Shown in pieces: positions 7,177 through 22,914 of a stretch of DNA of 34,101 nt. Both the position numbers and the translations under genes were made by a program. The notes under the pieces are model-generated. The model was not told the DNA's origin. It was given only the letters and a program-made list of their open reading frames with translations, and searched no databases. Position 1 is the first letter of the stretch, and every line of letters begins with the position of its first letter. Source of the stretch: Pseudomonadota bacterium (GTDB lineage Bacteria > Pseudomonadota > Gammaproteobacteria > Burkholderiales > Rhodocyclaceae); assembly GCA_018261895.1 (NCBI GenBank), contig JAGTRT010000040.1, positions 1 to 34,101 of the forward strand, given 5' to 3'.

Positions 7177-8424
7177 TCAAGCTTCGAAAACGACGCGTCC
7201 GCCGACCAGCGTGGATTTCACCTTGCCGGTCAGCATGTAGCCGATCCATGGCGAATTCTTGCCACGGCTCTTCAGCGCTTCCGGCGTCAGTTGCCAGGTC
7301 GCCTCGGGATCGAAGATGCAGATGTCGGCCACCGCGCCAACGCCGAGTTCGCCGCTGGCCAGGCCGAGCACCTTGGCCGGTGCCGAGGTGATCCGCGCCA
7401 GCGCATCGGGCAACGTAACCTTGGCCTCTTCCGCCCACTTCAGCGTCAGTGGCAGCAGGACCTCAAGCCCGGTCGCTCCGGGTTTGGCTTCGCCAAACGG
7501 CAGCAACTTGTCATCCGCACCGACCGGCGTGTGGTCGGAACAGATCGGCGCCAATCCGGCTGCGGCCGCCGTCGACAAGGCCTGACGGTCGCCTTGAGCG
7601 CGCAATGGCGGACTGAATCGGGCATGCGGATTGAAATAGCCGATGTCGTTTTCGGTGAGCAGCAGATGATGCACGCCGATGTCGAACGTGACCGGCAGGC
7701 CTTCGTGCTGTGCGCGCTGGATCAGCGCGACGCCGGCCGCCGACGACAGGCGGGTCAGGTGGACGCGACAACCGGTGTCGCGCACGAGCTGGACGATGGT
7801 GCCGACGGCAATGGTTTCGGCGGCGACCGGAATGCCGGCCAGACCGAGACGGCTGGAGACTTCGCCTTCATGCGCGATGCCGTTGCGCGACAGCCAGTGA
7901 TCCTGCGGCTGCAGCCAGATGGCGAAGCCGAAGGTGGCGGCGTATTCCATGGCGCGGAGCAGGGCCTCGGTATCGACCACGGTCCGGTTGGCCTGCGAGA
8001 AAGCGACGCAACCGGCCTTCTTGAGGCCGGCCAGTTCGGCCAGGCGTTCGCCCTGCAAGCCCAGCGTCAGGGCGCCGAGCGGCAGCACGCGCGCCTTGCC
8101 GATTTCGGCACCGCGATGGACCAGCCGGTCGGCCAGTTCCGGCTCGTCGAGCGGTGGATCGGCGTCGGGCGGAACGACGACCGAGGTCACGCCCCCCGCC
8201 ACGGCGGCAGCCAGTTCGGCTTCGATGGAATTCAGGCGGGCGCCAAGATCAATGAGCCCCGGGCACACGACGCAGCCGGCCGCATCGACCGTTTTGTCGG
8301 CGCTGAACCCGGCCGGCGCATCGCCCAGCCCGGCGATCTTGCCATCCACGATGTAGAGCGTTGCCTTGCGGTCAACGCCGTTTTTCGGGTCGATGACGCG
8401 GCCATTCTTGATTTCGATATTCAT
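7177..8424 (-). CDS. pyrX: Dihydroorotase-like protein, probably non-catalytic (PyrC'/PyrX type)
   Basis: 415 residues of the amidohydrolase/dihydroorotase family: an N-terminal beta domain, PGLIDL, then a TIM-barrel region with VHLTRLSSA and ICSDHTPVGADDK. The first metal-binding motif is lost: where active enzymes have D-x-H-x-H-x-R, this protein reads D59-L-G61-A-R63-L-N65, so both histidines are gone. In Pseudomonas and relatives such inactive dihydroorotase subunits assemble with aspartate carbamoyltransferase and are needed for its holoenzyme. Here it directly follows pyrB (ATG 8424, 3 bp after the pyrB stop), which supports a structural role. A catalytic pyrC would be expected elsewhere in the genome. 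The start is fixed by spacing to pyrB. Confidence 0.88.
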   Translation of the reverse strand: MNIEIKNGRVIDPKNGVDRKATLYIVDGKIAGLGDAPAGFSADKTVDAAGCVVCPGLIDLGARLNSIEAELAAAVAGGVTSVVVPPDADPPLDEPELADRLVHRGAEIGKARVLPLGALTLGLQGERLAELAGLKKAGCVAFSQANRTVVDTEALLRAMEYAATFGFAIWLQPQDHWLSRNGIAHEGEVSSRLGLAGIPVAAETIAVGTIVQLVRDTGCRVHLTRLSSAAGVALIQRAQHEGLPVTFDIGVHHLLLTENDIGYFNPHARFSPPLRAQGDRQALSTAAAAGLAPICSDHTPVGADDKLLPFGEAKPGATGLEVLLPLTLKWAEEAKVTLPDALARITSAPAKVLGLASGELGVGAVADICIFDPEATWQLTPEALKSRGKNSPWIGYMLTGKVKSTLVGGRVVFEA

Positions 8425-8427
8425 TGA

Positions 8428-9387
8428 TCAGTTCCCCGCAACGATGCTCATGACGGCCATGCGCACGGCAATGCCGAAGGTGACCTGAGGCAGGATCACG
8501 GCCTGCGGACCATCCGCCACTGCCGAGTGGATTTCAATGCCCCGGTTCATCGGCCCCGGGTGCATCACGATGGCGTCCGGCTTGGCCAGCGCCAGCTTTT
8601 GCGGCGTCAGACCGTAGTGGCGGAAGTATTCGCCGGCCGAAGGCAGCAGCGCGCCGGTCATGCGTTCGTTCTGCAAGCGCAGCATGATGACGACGTCGAC
8701 ATCTTTCAAACCTTCGTTCATGTCGTGGAAAACATGCACGCCGAGCTTGTCGAGATGCTTGGGCAGCAGGGTTTCCGGCCCGATGGCGCGGACTTCCGGG
8801 ACGCCCAGCGTGGTCAGGGCATGGATGTCTGAACGGGCGACACGCGAATGCAGGATGTCGCCGACGATGGCCACACGCAATTGCGTGAAATCCTTCTTGT
8901 AGTGGCGGATCGTGTACATGTCGAGCAGGCCCTGCGTCGGATGCGCGTGGCGACCATCACCGGCATTGACGACATGCACGTCGTCGCGGCCGATACGCTG
9001 TAGGTGCTCAGCAATCAGGTAGGGCGCGCCGCTCGAGGCGTGGCGCACGACGAACAGGTTGGCGTGCATGGCGACGAGGTTGTCGATGGTGTCGAGCAGG
9101 GTTTCGCCCTTGGCCGTCGACGACTTGTTGATGTCGAGGTTGATGACGTCGGCGCTCAGGCGCTTGGCGGCGATCTCGAAAGTCGTCCGCGTGCGCGTCG
9201 AGTTCTCGAAGAACAGGTTGAAGACGCTCTTGCCACGCAGCAGCGGCACCTTTTTCACATCGCGCGCCGAGACTTCCATGAAGGAGGCCGCGGTGTCGAG
9301 AATCTGCGTCAGGATGCGCTGCGGCAGACCTTCGATCGACAGCAGGTGGGTCAGTTCGCCATCCTTGTTCAACTGCGGGTTATGCAT
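8428..9387 (-). CDS. pyrB: Aspartate carbamoyltransferase catalytic subunit
   Basis: 319 residues, a normal length for the class that pairs with PyrC'. It catalyses carbamoyl phosphate + L-aspartate to carbamoyl aspartate in de novo pyrimidine synthesis in the cytosol. The carbamoyl-phosphate loop is [13 protein letters not shown] (59-71), the domain-bridging HPTQGLLD is at 149-156, and the C-terminal [14 protein letters not shown] loop holds the aspartate-binding region. It sits in the order pyrR-pyrB-pyrC'; its ATG (9387) overlaps the end of pyrR by 8 bp, so translation is probably coupled. No regulatory subunit gene (pyrI) is present, as expected for this class. Confidence 0.95.
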   Translation of the reverse strand: MHNPQLNKDGELTHLLSIEGLPQRILTQILDTAASFMEVSARDVKKVPLLRGKSVFNLFFENSTRTRTTFEIAAKRLSADVINLDINKSSTAKGETLLDTIDNLVAMHANLFVVRHASSGAPYLIAEHLQRIGRDDVHVVNAGDGRHAHPTQGLLDMYTIRHYKKDFTQLRVAIVGDILHSRVARSDIHALTTLGVPEVRAIGPETLLPKHLDKLGVHVFHDMNEGLKDVDVVIMLRLQNERMTGALLPSAGEYFRHYGLTPQKLALAKPDAIVMHPGPMNRGIEIHSAVADGPQAVILPQVTFGIAVRMAVMSIVAGN

Positions 9388-9889
9388 GTTCCATCCTCCA
9401 CACCAGTCGGCCGTCGTCCTGCTTGGCGAGCACGAGGTTCTGGTTGTCGTTCAATTCCACCGCCCAGGCGCCGTAGGTCGCTGCCACCGGCAGCTCGCGC
9501 CCGCCGCGATCGGCCAGCACGGCCAGCTCGATGGAGGCCGGGCGACCGTAGTCGAACAGCTCGTTGATCGCGGCCCGCGTCGTTCGTCCGGTGTAGAGCA
9601 CGTCATCGACGAGGATCAGATGACGGCCTTCGACCTCGAACGGAATGACCGTCGGCTTGCACTGCGGGTGCAGGCCTTTCTCGGCAAAGTCGTCGCGGTA
9701 GAAGGAGACGTCGATCAGGCCGATTTCCTCCGGGAGGTCGAGCAGTTCACGCAGGCGCTCGGCGATCCAGGCGCCACCGCTGTAGATGCCGACCAGCGCC
9801 GGCTTTTTCGAGAGATTCGGACGTATCAGCTCGGCCAGCTGGCGACATTGCGCCTCGGCATCGGGCAAAACTTCAGGATGGGATGACAT
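9380..9889 (-). CDS. pyrR: Bifunctional pyr operon regulator / uracil phosphoribosyltransferase
   Basis: 169 residues from ATG 9889 ([18 protein letters not shown]). The frame extends 26 codons further upstream, but that part is Pro/Ser-rich, lies inside ruvX and does not look like PyrR. The phosphoribosyltransferase PRPP loop is [17 protein letters not shown] (91-107), and [11 protein letters not shown] and SFYRDDF are typical of PyrR. In Gram-positives PyrR binds pyr mRNA; in proteobacteria its regulatory role is less certain and uracil phosphoribosyltransferase activity is the safer call. It overlaps ruvX by 17 bp and pyrB by 8 bp. Confidence 0.9.
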   Translation of the reverse strand: MSSHPEVLPDAEAQCRQLAELIRPNLSKKPALVGIYSGGAWIAERLRELLDLPEEIGLIDVSFYRDDFAEKGLHPQCKPTVIPFEVEGRHLILVDDVLYTGRTTRAAINELFDYGRPASIELAVLADRGGRELPVAATYGAWAVELNDNQNLVLAKQDDGRLVWRMEHA

Positions 9890-10301
9890 GGTGCGGGCTT
9901 TCGAACCAGGTTTGAAGGATGAGTTGGGCCGCGACGGCGTCGAGCACCGGCTTGGCGGATTTGGCATTGCGGCCGGTTTCGCGCAATCGGGCCTCGGCGT
10001 CGACCGAGGTCATGCGCTCGTCGGCAAAACCGACCGGCAGGTTGTAGCGACGTTTGAGGCGTTCGGCGAACTTGGTGGCCAGCCGCGTCATTTCGTGCGG
10101 CGTGCCGTCGATGTGGCAGGGCAGACCAACGACCAGCTGCTCCGGTTGCCACTCGGCGATGAGTTTGCCGATGGCGGCGAAGCGGTCGTCATTGGATTCG
10201 GCGTGGATGGTGGTCAGCGGGTGGGCCGTGCCCAGCATCGTCTCGCCGGTGGCCACACCGATGCGCTTTTCGCCGAAGTCGAAGGCGAGGACAGTGCCCA
10301 T
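9873..10301 (-). CDS. ruvX: Holliday-junction resolvase-like pre-16S rRNA nuclease YqgF/RuvX
   Basis: 142 residues with RNase H-like fold motifs: AFDFGEKRIGVATGE (6-20), VVGLPCHIDGTPHEMT, FADERMTSVDAEA with the conserved acidic pair, and LDAVAAQLILQTW near the C-terminus. In E. coli YqgF processes the 5' end of 16S rRNA. The yqgE-ruvX-pyrR-pyrB-pyrC arrangement is common in beta- and gammaproteobacteria. A 16-bp gap separates it from yqgE, and its 3' end overlaps pyrR. Confidence 0.93.
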   Translation of the reverse strand: MGTVLAFDFGEKRIGVATGETMLGTAHPLTTIHAESNDDRFAAIGKLIAEWQPEQLVVGLPCHIDGTPHEMTRLATKFAERLKRRYNLPVGFADERMTSVDAEARLRETGRNAKSAKPVLDAVAAQLILQTWFESPHHVIPS

Positions 10302-10317
10302 CAGCGAACGTTTCCGC

Positions 10318-10878
10318 TCATGCGTGACCGGCCACGTCGGACAGTTGGGTGAAACTGATCCCGAGCTTCTGCATGGCGGCCGGCAGGCGCTCTTCCGGCG
10401 GCAGGTCGAACAGGATCTCCGCCTTGGCCGGGACGGTCAGCCAGGAGTTTTGCGCCAGCTCGTCTTCGAGCTGGCCGGCATCCCAGCCGGAATAGCCGAG
10501 CGTCACGATGATTTCGGCCGGCAGGCCGAAGCTGCCCACCGAGCTCAGCACATCGCGGGAACTGGTCAGGCCGACCTCGCTATTGACCGCCAGCGTGGAC
10601 TGCCACTGCCCGACCGGGCGATGCAGCACAAAACCCCGGTCCAGCTGAACCGGACCGCCAAAATAGACGGGCAGGTTGGCGAGCTTGTCGGCTTCCAGCT
10701 TGATGTCGATCTTTTCGAACAGGCCGGCGAGGTTCATGTCGATCGGCCGATTGACGATGATTCCCAATGCCCCGTTCGCGTTGTGTTCGCAAATGTAGAT
10801 CAGGGAATTCGAGAAATACGGGTCTTCCAGCGCCGGCATGGCGATCAGGAAGTTATCGGTCAGATTGACGTTGTCCAT
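10318..10878 (-). CDS. yqgE: YqgE/AlgH family protein
   Basis: 186 residues starting [25 protein letters not shown], the usual N-terminus of this family. A frame extension of 12 codons to 10914 would run to within 2 bp of the divergent photolyase start and is less likely. Family signatures: [34 protein letters not shown] and [21 protein letters not shown]. The function is unknown (DUF179); in Pseudomonas it was named AlgH after an alginate phenotype. It is the promoter-proximal gene of the ruvX-pyrRBC' run. Confidence 0.92.
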   Translation of the reverse strand: MDNVNLTDNFLIAMPALEDPYFSNSLIYICEHNANGALGIIVNRPIDMNLAGLFEKIDIKLEADKLANLPVYFGGPVQLDRGFVLHRPVGQWQSTLAVNSEVGLTSSRDVLSSVGSFGLPAEIIVTLGYSGWDAGQLEDELAQNSWLTVPAKAEILFDLPPEERLPAAMQKLGISFTQLSDVAGHA

Positions 10879-10916
10879 GACTGGAATTTTAATCTCCGGG
10901 AGGGTACAAACCAACC

Positions 10917-12323
10917 ATGAATCAAGAAAAAGCCCTCGTCTGGTTTCGCCGCGACCTGCGCGACCACGATCACGCTGCCTTGAGCGCAGCCCTGGCGCAG
11001 GCCGATACGGTTTATTGCGCCTTCGTCTTCGATACCGACATCCTCGTCGCCCTGCCGACCCGGCGTGACCGGCGCGTCCATTTCATTCGCGAATCGCTGG
11101 TCGAGCTCGACGCCGCGCTACGCGCCCGGGGCGGCGGACTGATCGTCCTCCATGGCCGGGCGGCAGCCGAAATTCCGGCGCTGGCGCGCTCACTCGGCGT
11201 CACGGCCGTCTATGCCAACCGTGATTACGAGCCGGCAGCCAAGCAACGTGATGGCGAAGTGGCCGGCGCACTCGAACCGGCGGGGATCGCCTTCCATACC
11301 TTCAAGGATCAGGCGATCTTTGACGGCAACGAGGTGCTGACCCAGGCCGGCAACGCCTTCTCGGTATTCACGCCCTACAAGAATGCCTGGCTCAAACGCC
11401 TGACGACAGCCGACTACGCCGAATGGCCTTGCCAGGGCAGGCTGGCCCCGGGTGATGGCCGGGGCATCCCCGGCCTGGCCGAGATCGGCTTTGCGACCTG
11501 CGATCTTGAACAACTCGGCATCCGGCCCGGCATGTCCGGCGCCCGTGCCCTGTGGGACGATTTCCGCCAGGGGCGCATCGAGCGCTACGGCACCCTGCGC
11601 GACTTCCCGGCGGTCAAGGGCGTTTCCTACCTGTCGGTGCATCTGCGCTTCGGCACCATCGGCATTCGCGAACTGGTCCGCGCAGCCCTGCTGGCCGACG
11701 ACAAGACTTGGCTCAACGAGCTGATCTGGCGCGACTTCTACTTCATGATCCTCGATCATTTTCCGCACGTCGTCGGCCACGCTTTCAAGCCGGCCTACGA
11801 TGCCGTGGTATGGGATGACTGGCCGGATGGACTGGCCGCCTGGCAGGAAGGGCGCACCGGTTACCCCATCGTCGATGCCGCGATGCGCCAGCTCAACCAC
11901 TGCGGCTGGATGCACAACCGCCTGCGCATGATCGTCGCCTCCTTCCTGAGCAAGGACCTAGGCCTCGACTGGCGGCTTGGCGAGCGCTATTTCGCCGAAC
12001 AGCTCAACGATTTCGATCTGTCGGCCAACAACGGCGGCTGGCAGTGGGCAGCCTCGACCGGATGCGACGCGCAACCCTATTTCCGCATTTTCAACCCGGT
12101 GACGCAGTCGGAAAGATTCGATCCGGAGGGCAAGTTCATCCGCCGCTACGTGCCCGAGCTGGCGAAAGTCGCCAACAAATACATTCACGCGCCCTGGCAA
12201 ATGGGGCGCGTTGAACAGGAAAGCATTGGGCTGGTCATCGGTCGCGACTATCCGGCGCCGATTGTCGATCACGCAGCCGCCCGGGAAAAAACCCTGGCCC
12301 GCTACGCAAAATTCAGAAATTAG
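10917..12323 (+). CDS. phrB: Deoxyribodipyrimidine (CPD) photolyase
   Basis: 468 residues, normal for class I photolyases. The N-terminal antenna-binding Rossmann domain starts [17 protein letters not shown]. The C-terminal FAD domain carries [52 protein letters not shown] and [29 protein letters not shown], which hold the flavin-binding and Trp-chain residues. It repairs UV-induced cyclobutane dimers using blue light. A GGGAGGGT ribosome-binding sequence lies about 13 nt before the ATG. It is divergent from yqgE with only 38 bp between start codons, so the two promoters must overlap. Confidence 0.95.
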   Translation: MNQEKALVWFRRDLRDHDHAALSAALAQADTVYCAFVFDTDILVALPTRRDRRVHFIRESLVELDAALRARGGGLIVLHGRAAAEIPALARSLGVTAVYANRDYEPAAKQRDGEVAGALEPAGIAFHTFKDQAIFDGNEVLTQAGNAFSVFTPYKNAWLKRLTTADYAEWPCQGRLAPGDGRGIPGLAEIGFATCDLEQLGIRPGMSGARALWDDFRQGRIERYGTLRDFPAVKGVSYLSVHLRFGTIGIRELVRAALLADDKTWLNELIWRDFYFMILDHFPHVVGHAFKPAYDAVVWDDWPDGLAAWQEGRTGYPIVDAAMRQLNHCGWMHNRLRMIVASFLSKDLGLDWRLGERYFAEQLNDFDLSANNGGWQWAASTGCDAQPYFRIFNPVTQSERFDPEGKFIRRYVPELAKVANKYIHAPWQMGRVEQESIGLVIGRDYPAPIVDHAAAREKTLARYAKFRN

Positions 12324-12327
12324 GCAT

Positions 12328-12348
12328 TTATTACGCTGCGCGTAGTAA
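12328..12348. terminator. Hairpin between convergent phrB and chpA
   Basis: TTATTACGC-TGC-GCGTAGTAA forms a 9-bp stem with one T-G pair and a 3-nt loop, 4 bp after the phrB stop. No clear U-tract follows on the plus strand, while the minus strand continues ATAAAT, so it may act as a weak bidirectional terminator. Confidence 0.4.
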
Positions 12349-12350
12349 AC

Positions 12351-12368
12351 CCGGTTGACCGTGAAATC
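12351..12368 (-). repeat. Partial dispersed GGYCAA repeat, copy F (core only)
   Basis: CCGGTTGACCG (12351-12361) followed by TGAAATCC matches the core and left flank of the repeat as seen in copy E. The A-run half is missing, and only a diverged GGCCAACCGG follows at 12373. It sits in the 68-bp gap between convergent phrB and chpA. Confidence 0.5.
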
Positions 12369-12391
12369 CTGCGGCCAACCGGAAATTCAGG

Positions 12392-18361
<5,970 letters not shown>

Positions 18362-18379
18362 AGTGTCTCGCGATTAACG

Positions 18380-20500
18380 TCAGTCGACCTTGAAACCGGC
18401 GACCGACCCCTTCAACTCGGAAGCCAGCGCTGTGAGTTCATCGACCGCCTGGGCAGTGCGTTGCGTACCGGCCGTGGTCTGTTCTGTTACCTGCAGTATG
18501 TCCTGCATCAGGCCGGCCACCTTGGTCGCAGAATCAGCCTGATTCTGCGTCGAGGTCGAAATGCTCTGAATCAGGTCAGCCAGATTGCGCGACACGTCGC
18601 CGATCTCGGACAGTGCCTGACCGGCAGCATCGGATAGCTTTGCCCCTTCGACCACACCGCGGGTCGATTGCTCCATCGCGGAGACGGCATCCTGCGTATC
18701 GGTCTGAATGGTTTTCACAATGGCAGCAATCTGCTTCGTCGCCTCACCGGAACGTTCAGCCAATCGCTGCACTTCTTCAGCAACCACCGTGAAACCCCGG
18801 CCGGCATCACCCGCCGAAGCGGCCTGAATGGCAGCGTTCAAGGCCAGAACGTTGGTCTGTTCGGTAATGTCGGAAATCAGTTCCACGATTTCGCCAATCT
18901 CCTGGGAGCTTTCGCCCAGCCGCTTGATGCGCTTGGACGTTTCCTGAATCTGATTGCGAATTTCGTTCATACCCTTGATCGAGTCCTGCACGGCGAGCGT
19001 ACCTTTTTCGGCAGCTTCCAGCGATTGCCGGGCAACCTGGGCTGACTGGGTTGCGTTGCCCGAAACCTCGGACATGGAGCGCGCCATTTCCAGCGCAGAC
19101 TGACCGGCTTCCTGAATTTCCGAAGACTGGCGTTCGGCAGCATCAAGCAGTTCGGCAGAAGTCAGGCGGGCAATTTCCGTTGCCGCCGTCACCCGGTTCG
19201 CCGCATCGTTGATACGGCCGACCAGCACGCGCAGTTCTTCAATCGTGTAGTTGATCGAGTCGGCAATGGCGCCGGTAATGTTTTCGCTCACGGTGGCGGT
19301 TACCGTCAGGTCACCGTCAGCCAGGTCGCCCAGTTCGTTCATCAGACGCAAAATGGCGTCCTGATTGTCGCGGTTGGTCTGTTCAGAGGCATGGCGCTGC
19401 TCTTCCGCATCCGCCGCACGACGACCGGTATCGTCGAGATAGATCTTGGCCAGCAAAGCCAGGGCGGCCAGGGCCACCACAATCAGAACAAGCAGGGTCA
19501 GGATGTACAGACCGCGCTCGGCCAGGCCTTGTTGATAGCCTGACGCCAAATCATCGGTGGCTTTGAGCAGATCCTCGCTTTCGCGGAAAATCCGCGAACC
19601 GGCCTGCTTGGACAGGACCAGCGGCTGCATGTTACCCAGAATGCTGGCAATGGCGCCCTGATACTCCTTGAACGCCACCTCGAGGGCATCCAGCTTGTTG
19701 CGGCTGTCCGCATCGTTGCCACCCTTGCTCAAGGCACCGAGGATGTCACGGAACGCATTGGTATCCTTGCCCAGCAGGAAAGCCACTTCCGGATTGATTT
19801 CATCACCGACGAGCAGTGCCGAGGCGTTCTTGGCGATCCGCTGGGTCAGCATGACCAGCTGGTTGGAGGAGGCAATTTCACGGGATGCGCCGCCACCCTG
19901 CAGCTTCAGCGAAGCGAGTTGCTCGGTCAGCTCGAGCATTGCGGCATTCTTGTTATCGATGGTGGCCACGTTCTTGCCCAGCGCAACCAGGTTGGCTTCC
20001 TGCGCGAGCACGGTTTCGGCATCCTTGTCGGTCTTGGTCCAGAGTGCGGCCAGGGCATCCAGTTGCGGGCGCACGCTGTCCGGTGAAGCCGGAACGCTGA
20101 CGCCACCGATCTCGCCGCCGCTCGAAACCTGATCAAACAGGCGACCGAAGGTTTCCCGGGATTCTTTCAACTGCGCGAAGGCAACCACATTGCCCTGCAA
20201 CGCCAGCGATGAGGCTTTCGCCAGACGCTGAGAAAGCATGCGCATTTCACCGGCGGCGGCAACGTAAGCCGTGTTGTGCGTTGCCGAGCGGCTGTCGAAG
20301 AAAACCAGGCCGGCAATCACGATCAGCAACAGCACGAAAATACCGCCCAGTGTCTTCATCTGCTGGACGACGGGCATCCCTGCCAGGAATGCCGGCAGAG
20401 GCAACTTGCTGGTGGCCATTTCTGACGATATGGTCATTTGGGATACGGAATGACCGTTCCCGTTACCACCCATTTTCGGAAGCTTGAAGCTGAAAGCCAT
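18380..20500 (-). CDS. pilJ: Type IV pilus methyl-accepting chemotaxis protein PilJ
   Basis: 706 residues. A cytoplasmic leader is followed by a membrane segment at about 50-70 ([17 protein letters not shown]). The periplasmic region contains two PilJ-type modules recognisable by [21 protein letters not shown] and [23 protein letters not shown] second membrane segment ([23 protein letters not shown], about 330-352), a HAMP-like region and the MCP signalling hairpin follow, with the tip [48 protein letters not shown]. It senses surface or pilin-related cues and drives ChpA. A GGAGG ribosome-binding site precedes the ATG; pilI lies 38 bp upstream. Confidence 0.95.
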   Translation of the reverse strand: MAFSFKLPKMGGNGNGHSVSQMTISSEMATSKLPLPAFLAGMPVVQQMKTLGGIFVLLLIVIAGLVFFDSRSATHNTAYVAAAGEMRMLSQRLAKASSLALQGNVVAFAQLKESRETFGRLFDQVSSGGEIGGVSVPASPDSVRPQLDALAALWTKTDKDAETVLAQEANLVALGKNVATIDNKNAAMLELTEQLASLKLQGGGASREIASSNQLVMLTQRIAKNASALLVGDEINPEVAFLLGKDTNAFRDILGALSKGGNDADSRNKLDALEVAFKEYQGAIASILGNMQPLVLSKQAGSRIFRESEDLLKATDDLASGYQQGLAERGLYILTLLVLIVVALAALALLAKIYLDDTGRRAADAEEQRHASEQTNRDNQDAILRLMNELGDLADGDLTVTATVSENITGAIADSINYTIEELRVLVGRINDAANRVTAATEIARLTSAELLDAAERQSSEIQEAGQSALEMARSMSEVSGNATQSAQVARQSLEAAEKGTLAVQDSIKGMNEIRNQIQETSKRIKRLGESSQEIGEIVELISDITEQTNVLALNAAIQAASAGDAGRGFTVVAEEVQRLAERSGEATKQIAAIVKTIQTDTQDAVSAMEQSTRGVVEGAKLSDAAGQALSEIGDVSRNLADLIQSISTSTQNQADSATKVAGLMQDILQVTEQTTAGTQRTAQAVDELTALASELKGSVAGFKVD

Positions 20501-20538
20501 GGAAATCCTCCACTTGGGGATGGGGCAAGCGCCCTCTG

Positions 20539-21051
20539 TTAAACCCCGATATTCATGAAATCCGGGTCCGCAAGAAGTTCGCGAACCGAAAGCTTGTGCC
20601 AGATTTTTCCTTGCGTATCGGCAAAACGCTGCTTACCCCAGGCCGGCATGACGTTATCCGGAGGCTCGGCGGTGAAATCTTCAGGGTTCTTGAGGCCGAG
20701 CATGCGCGACACGAGCAAGGCGGCGTTGACACCGTGCCGAGCACCGATCAGCAACAATCGGGCATTGGAATTCTGGACAATCGGTGGCCCGCCGCGAAAG
20801 AGGGAAAAATCGCTGACGGCATGCAGGTTGCCGCGAATATTGGCGATGCCGGCGAACCACGGACGGGTCATCGGGACAGGTGCCAGTTGCGATGCCTGAA
20901 CGATTTCGCCGCCATCGGAAAGATCGACCAGCCAGGATTCACCACCCGCCTCGATACCGAGCCAGGATGACGATCCTTTCCCCTTGGCCGCGTTGCTCAG
21001 ACGCGTCGCCAGATACTCCTGAAAGTCACGAAGACTGGTTTTCCGGGCCAT
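20539..21051 (-). CDS. pilI: CheW-like adaptor PilI
   Basis: 170 residues from ATG 21051 ([18 protein letters not shown]). The longer frame to 21177 overlaps pilH and lacks family similarity. CheW-fold features are [45 protein letters not shown] and [23 protein letters not shown]. It couples PilJ to ChpA. It starts 5 bp after the pilH stop codon. Confidence 0.92.
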   Translation of the reverse strand: MARKTSLRDFQEYLATRLSNAAKGKGSSSWLGIEAGGESWLVDLSDGGEIVQASQLAPVPMTRPWFAGIANIRGNLHAVSDFSLFRGGPPIVQNSNARLLLIGARHGVNAALLVSRMLGLKNPEDFTAEPPDNVMPAWGKQRFADTQGKIWHKLSVRELLADPDFMNIGV

Positions 21052-21056
21052 CTGGT

Positions 21057-21422
21057 TTACGGAAGCGCGGCGATGCGTTGGAGCAATACTTCCGGATTCA
21101 GCGGCTTGACAAGGTAATCGACAGCGCCCTGACGCAAGCCCCAGATCTTGTCTGTTTCCTGACCCTTGGTCGTGCACACGATGATCGGAATCTTCTTGGT
21201 GTCTTCGTCACGGGTCAGCGTGCGGGTTGCCTGGTAGCCGTTGAGGCCCGGCATCACCACGTCCATGAGGATGAGGTCCGGCTTGGTGGCTTTCGCCTTG
21301 GCGATCCCTTCCTCGCCATTTTCGGCGGTGGTCACCTGATAGCCGGCTTTGGTCAGCACGTCGACAGTGAAGAAACGCTCGGTAGGCGAATCGTCGACAA
21401 CGAGAATATTTTTTACAGGCAT
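21057..21422 (-). CDS. pilH: Single-domain response regulator PilH
   Basis: 121 residues, a stand-alone CheY-like receiver: NILVVDDSPTERFF, DLILMDVVMPGLNGYQATR with the phospho-acceptor Asp, VCTTKGQETDKIWGLRQGAVDYLVKPLNPE. In the Pil-Chp pathway PilH receives phosphate from ChpA and affects pilus retraction or acts as a phosphate sink. It lies between pilG and pilI, with 15 bp to pilG. Confidence 0.93.
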   Translation of the reverse strand: MPVKNILVVDDSPTERFFTVDVLTKAGYQVTTAENGEEGIAKAKATKPDLILMDVVMPGLNGYQATRTLTRDEDTKKIPIIVCTTKGQETDKIWGLRQGAVDYLVKPLNPEVLLQRIAALP

Positions 21423-21437
21423 GCGCTCCCCCCTGAG

Positions 21438-21848
21438 CTAGTTGTTCGGTTCTGTCTCGGCAGGCAATGCAAAGGTGGCAACCGTTTGCAGCAAACTGTC
21501 TTTGGTAAAAGGCTTGGTGAGGTACTGGTCGGAACCGACCATGCGACCACGAGCCCGGTCGAACAGGCCGTCCTTGGAGGACAGCATGATGACCGGCGTC
21601 GCCTTGAATTTCGGATTTTTCTTGATCAGCGAGCAGGTCTGGTAACCATCGAGCCGCGGCATCATGATGTCACAAAAAATGACACTGGGCTGATGGTCGG
21701 CGATCTTGGCGAGCGCGTCGAATCCGTCTTCAGCCAGAACGACCTGACAGCCTGCCTGCACGAGAAAAATCTCGGCGCTACGCCGTATCGTATTGCTGTC
21801 GTCAATGACCATGACCCTGACGCCACGCAGTCTGGATAAATCAGCCAC
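21438..21848 (-). CDS. pilG: Single-domain response regulator PilG
   Basis: 136 residues from a GTG start at 21848 (GTG GCT GAT), with GGGGACAAGGA just upstream. Receiver features: VMVIDDSNTIRRSAEIFL, SVIFCDIMMPRLDGYQTC with the phospho-acceptor Asp, MLSSKDGLFDRARGRMVGSDQYLTKPFTKDSLL. The first gene of the pil-chp run; PilG is the output regulator that promotes pilus extension. In many relatives a rubredoxin gene lies directly upstream; none is found here. Confidence 0.93.
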   Translation of the reverse strand: MADLSRLRGVRVMVIDDSNTIRRSAEIFLVQAGCQVVLAEDGFDALAKIADHQPSVIFCDIMMPRLDGYQTCSLIKKNPKFKATPVIMLSSKDGLFDRARGRMVGSDQYLTKPFTKDSLLQTVATFALPAETEPNN

Positions 21849-21887
21849 TTTCCTTGTCCCCTGTGCCCCGTTGGAGGCTATCTCTGC

Positions 21888-21905
21888 ATCATACTACGGA
21901 AGTAT
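21888..21905. promoter_or_regulatory. Candidate pilG promoter element with small dyad
   Basis: On the minus strand TATGAT (complement of 21888-21893) is a reasonable -10 about 40 bp before the pilG GTG. It overlaps a 5-bp dyad ATACT-acgga-AGTAT (21891-21905). I find no good -35, so the call is tentative. Confidence 0.25.
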
Positions 21906-21975
21906 TACCGCGAGGCAAGGCGAATAGCAGTGGTGCCGCTTTCCGATGACTGCTTCGACGGCCTCGAGATTCGGA

Positions 21976-21981
21976 TAAAAT
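21976..21981 (+). promoter_or_regulatory. thiD: Candidate -10 box for the thiD operon
   Basis: TAAAAT in the context GGATAAAATCGCGG, 51 bp before the thiD ATG, is a good sigma-70 -10 box. The -35 is poor (TTCGAC 16 bp upstream). I see no TPP-riboswitch-like leader in the 184-bp gap between pilG and thiD. Confidence 0.35.
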
Positions 21982-22032
21982 CGCGGCCATCTTACCCAAT
22001 TCCCTTCGCTCCCGCCAAGGGCGCGATCCAGA

Positions 22033-22914
22033 ATGAATTCCACCCCTCCTACTCCACCCTGTCCACCGATGGTGCTGGTGTTCTCCGCCAGCGACCCTTC
22101 TGCCGGCGCGGGCATGCAGGCCGACATGCTGACGCTGGTCAGTCTGGGCTGCCACCCGCTCAGCGCCCTGACGGCGCTGACGGTGCAGGATACGGTCGGC
22201 GTGCAGAGCGTACACCCGGTCAGCGCCGAGCTGCTTGAACAGCAGGCGCGGGCAGTGCTCGAGGACATGCCGGTTGTGGCGTTCAAGATCGGCATGCTGG
22301 GCAGCGTCGAGAACGTGATCGCCGTGGCCGAGATCATTTCGGACTACCCGGACATCCCGGTGATTTTCGACCCGGTGCTGGCCTCCGGGCGCGGCGACGA
22401 ATTGTCGAGCGAGGATGTCATTTCGGCGATGCGCAAGATGCTGCTGCCGCAAACGACGCTGCTCACGCCCAACGCGCCGGAAGCGCGGCGACTGGCGGAA
22501 AGCGACGAGGACGAAGGCGAGCCATCGATTGATGTCTGCGCCGAGCGCCTCATCGAGATGGGTGTGCAGTACGTGCTGATTACCGGCACCCACGAAAACA
22601 CGCCACAAGTGGTCAACAGCCTGTTCGGGCCGGACGGCGTGCTTCGTCGCGATAGCTGGGAGCGCCTGCCGGGCAGCTACCACGGCTCGGGTTGCACGCT
22701 GGCCTCGGCCATTGCCGGCTGCATGGCCGGTGGCGCCAGCGTCGAGGATGCCGTGCGCGATGCGCAGGATTACACCTGGCAGACATTGGCCGCCGGATTC
22801 CGTGCCGGCATGGGGCAGTTCATTCCCGACCGCTTCTTCTGGGCGCGCGGCGATGACGACGAGGCCGACAAGCCGGATACGGCCAAGGACGACAGCAAGA
22901 ACAATGAACAGTAA
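22033..22914 (+). CDS. thiD: Hydroxymethylpyrimidine (phosphomethylpyrimidine) kinase
   Basis: 293 residues of the ribokinase-like ThiD family. It phosphorylates HMP and HMP-P for thiamine synthesis. Signatures: [25 protein letters not shown] (17-41), [27 protein letters not shown], and the catalytic C-terminal anion-hole motif [23 protein letters not shown]. An acidic tail ([20 protein letters not shown]) extends beyond the usual end. The thiE ATG lies inside its last 11 bases, so the pair is translationally coupled. Confidence 0.93.
   Translation: MNSTPPTPPCPPMVLVFSASDPSAGAGMQADMLTLVSLGCHPLSALTALTVQDTVGVQSVHPVSAELLEQQARAVLEDMPVVAFKIGMLGSVENVIAVAEIISDYPDIPVIFDPVLASGRGDELSSEDVISAMRKMLLPQTTLLTPNAPEARRLAESDEDEGEPSIDVCAERLIEMGVQYVLITGTHENTPQVVNSLFGPDGVLRRDSWERLPGSYHGSGCTLASAIAGCMAGGASVEDAVRDAQDYTWQTLAAGFRAGMGQFIPDRFFWARGDDDEADKPDTAKDDSKNNEQ

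Noticed and set aside
21849..22032. Rubredoxin gene or TPP riboswitch between pilG and thiD
   Set aside because: No CxxCG pair is found on the minus strand and no TPP-riboswitch-like conserved leader on the plus strand.
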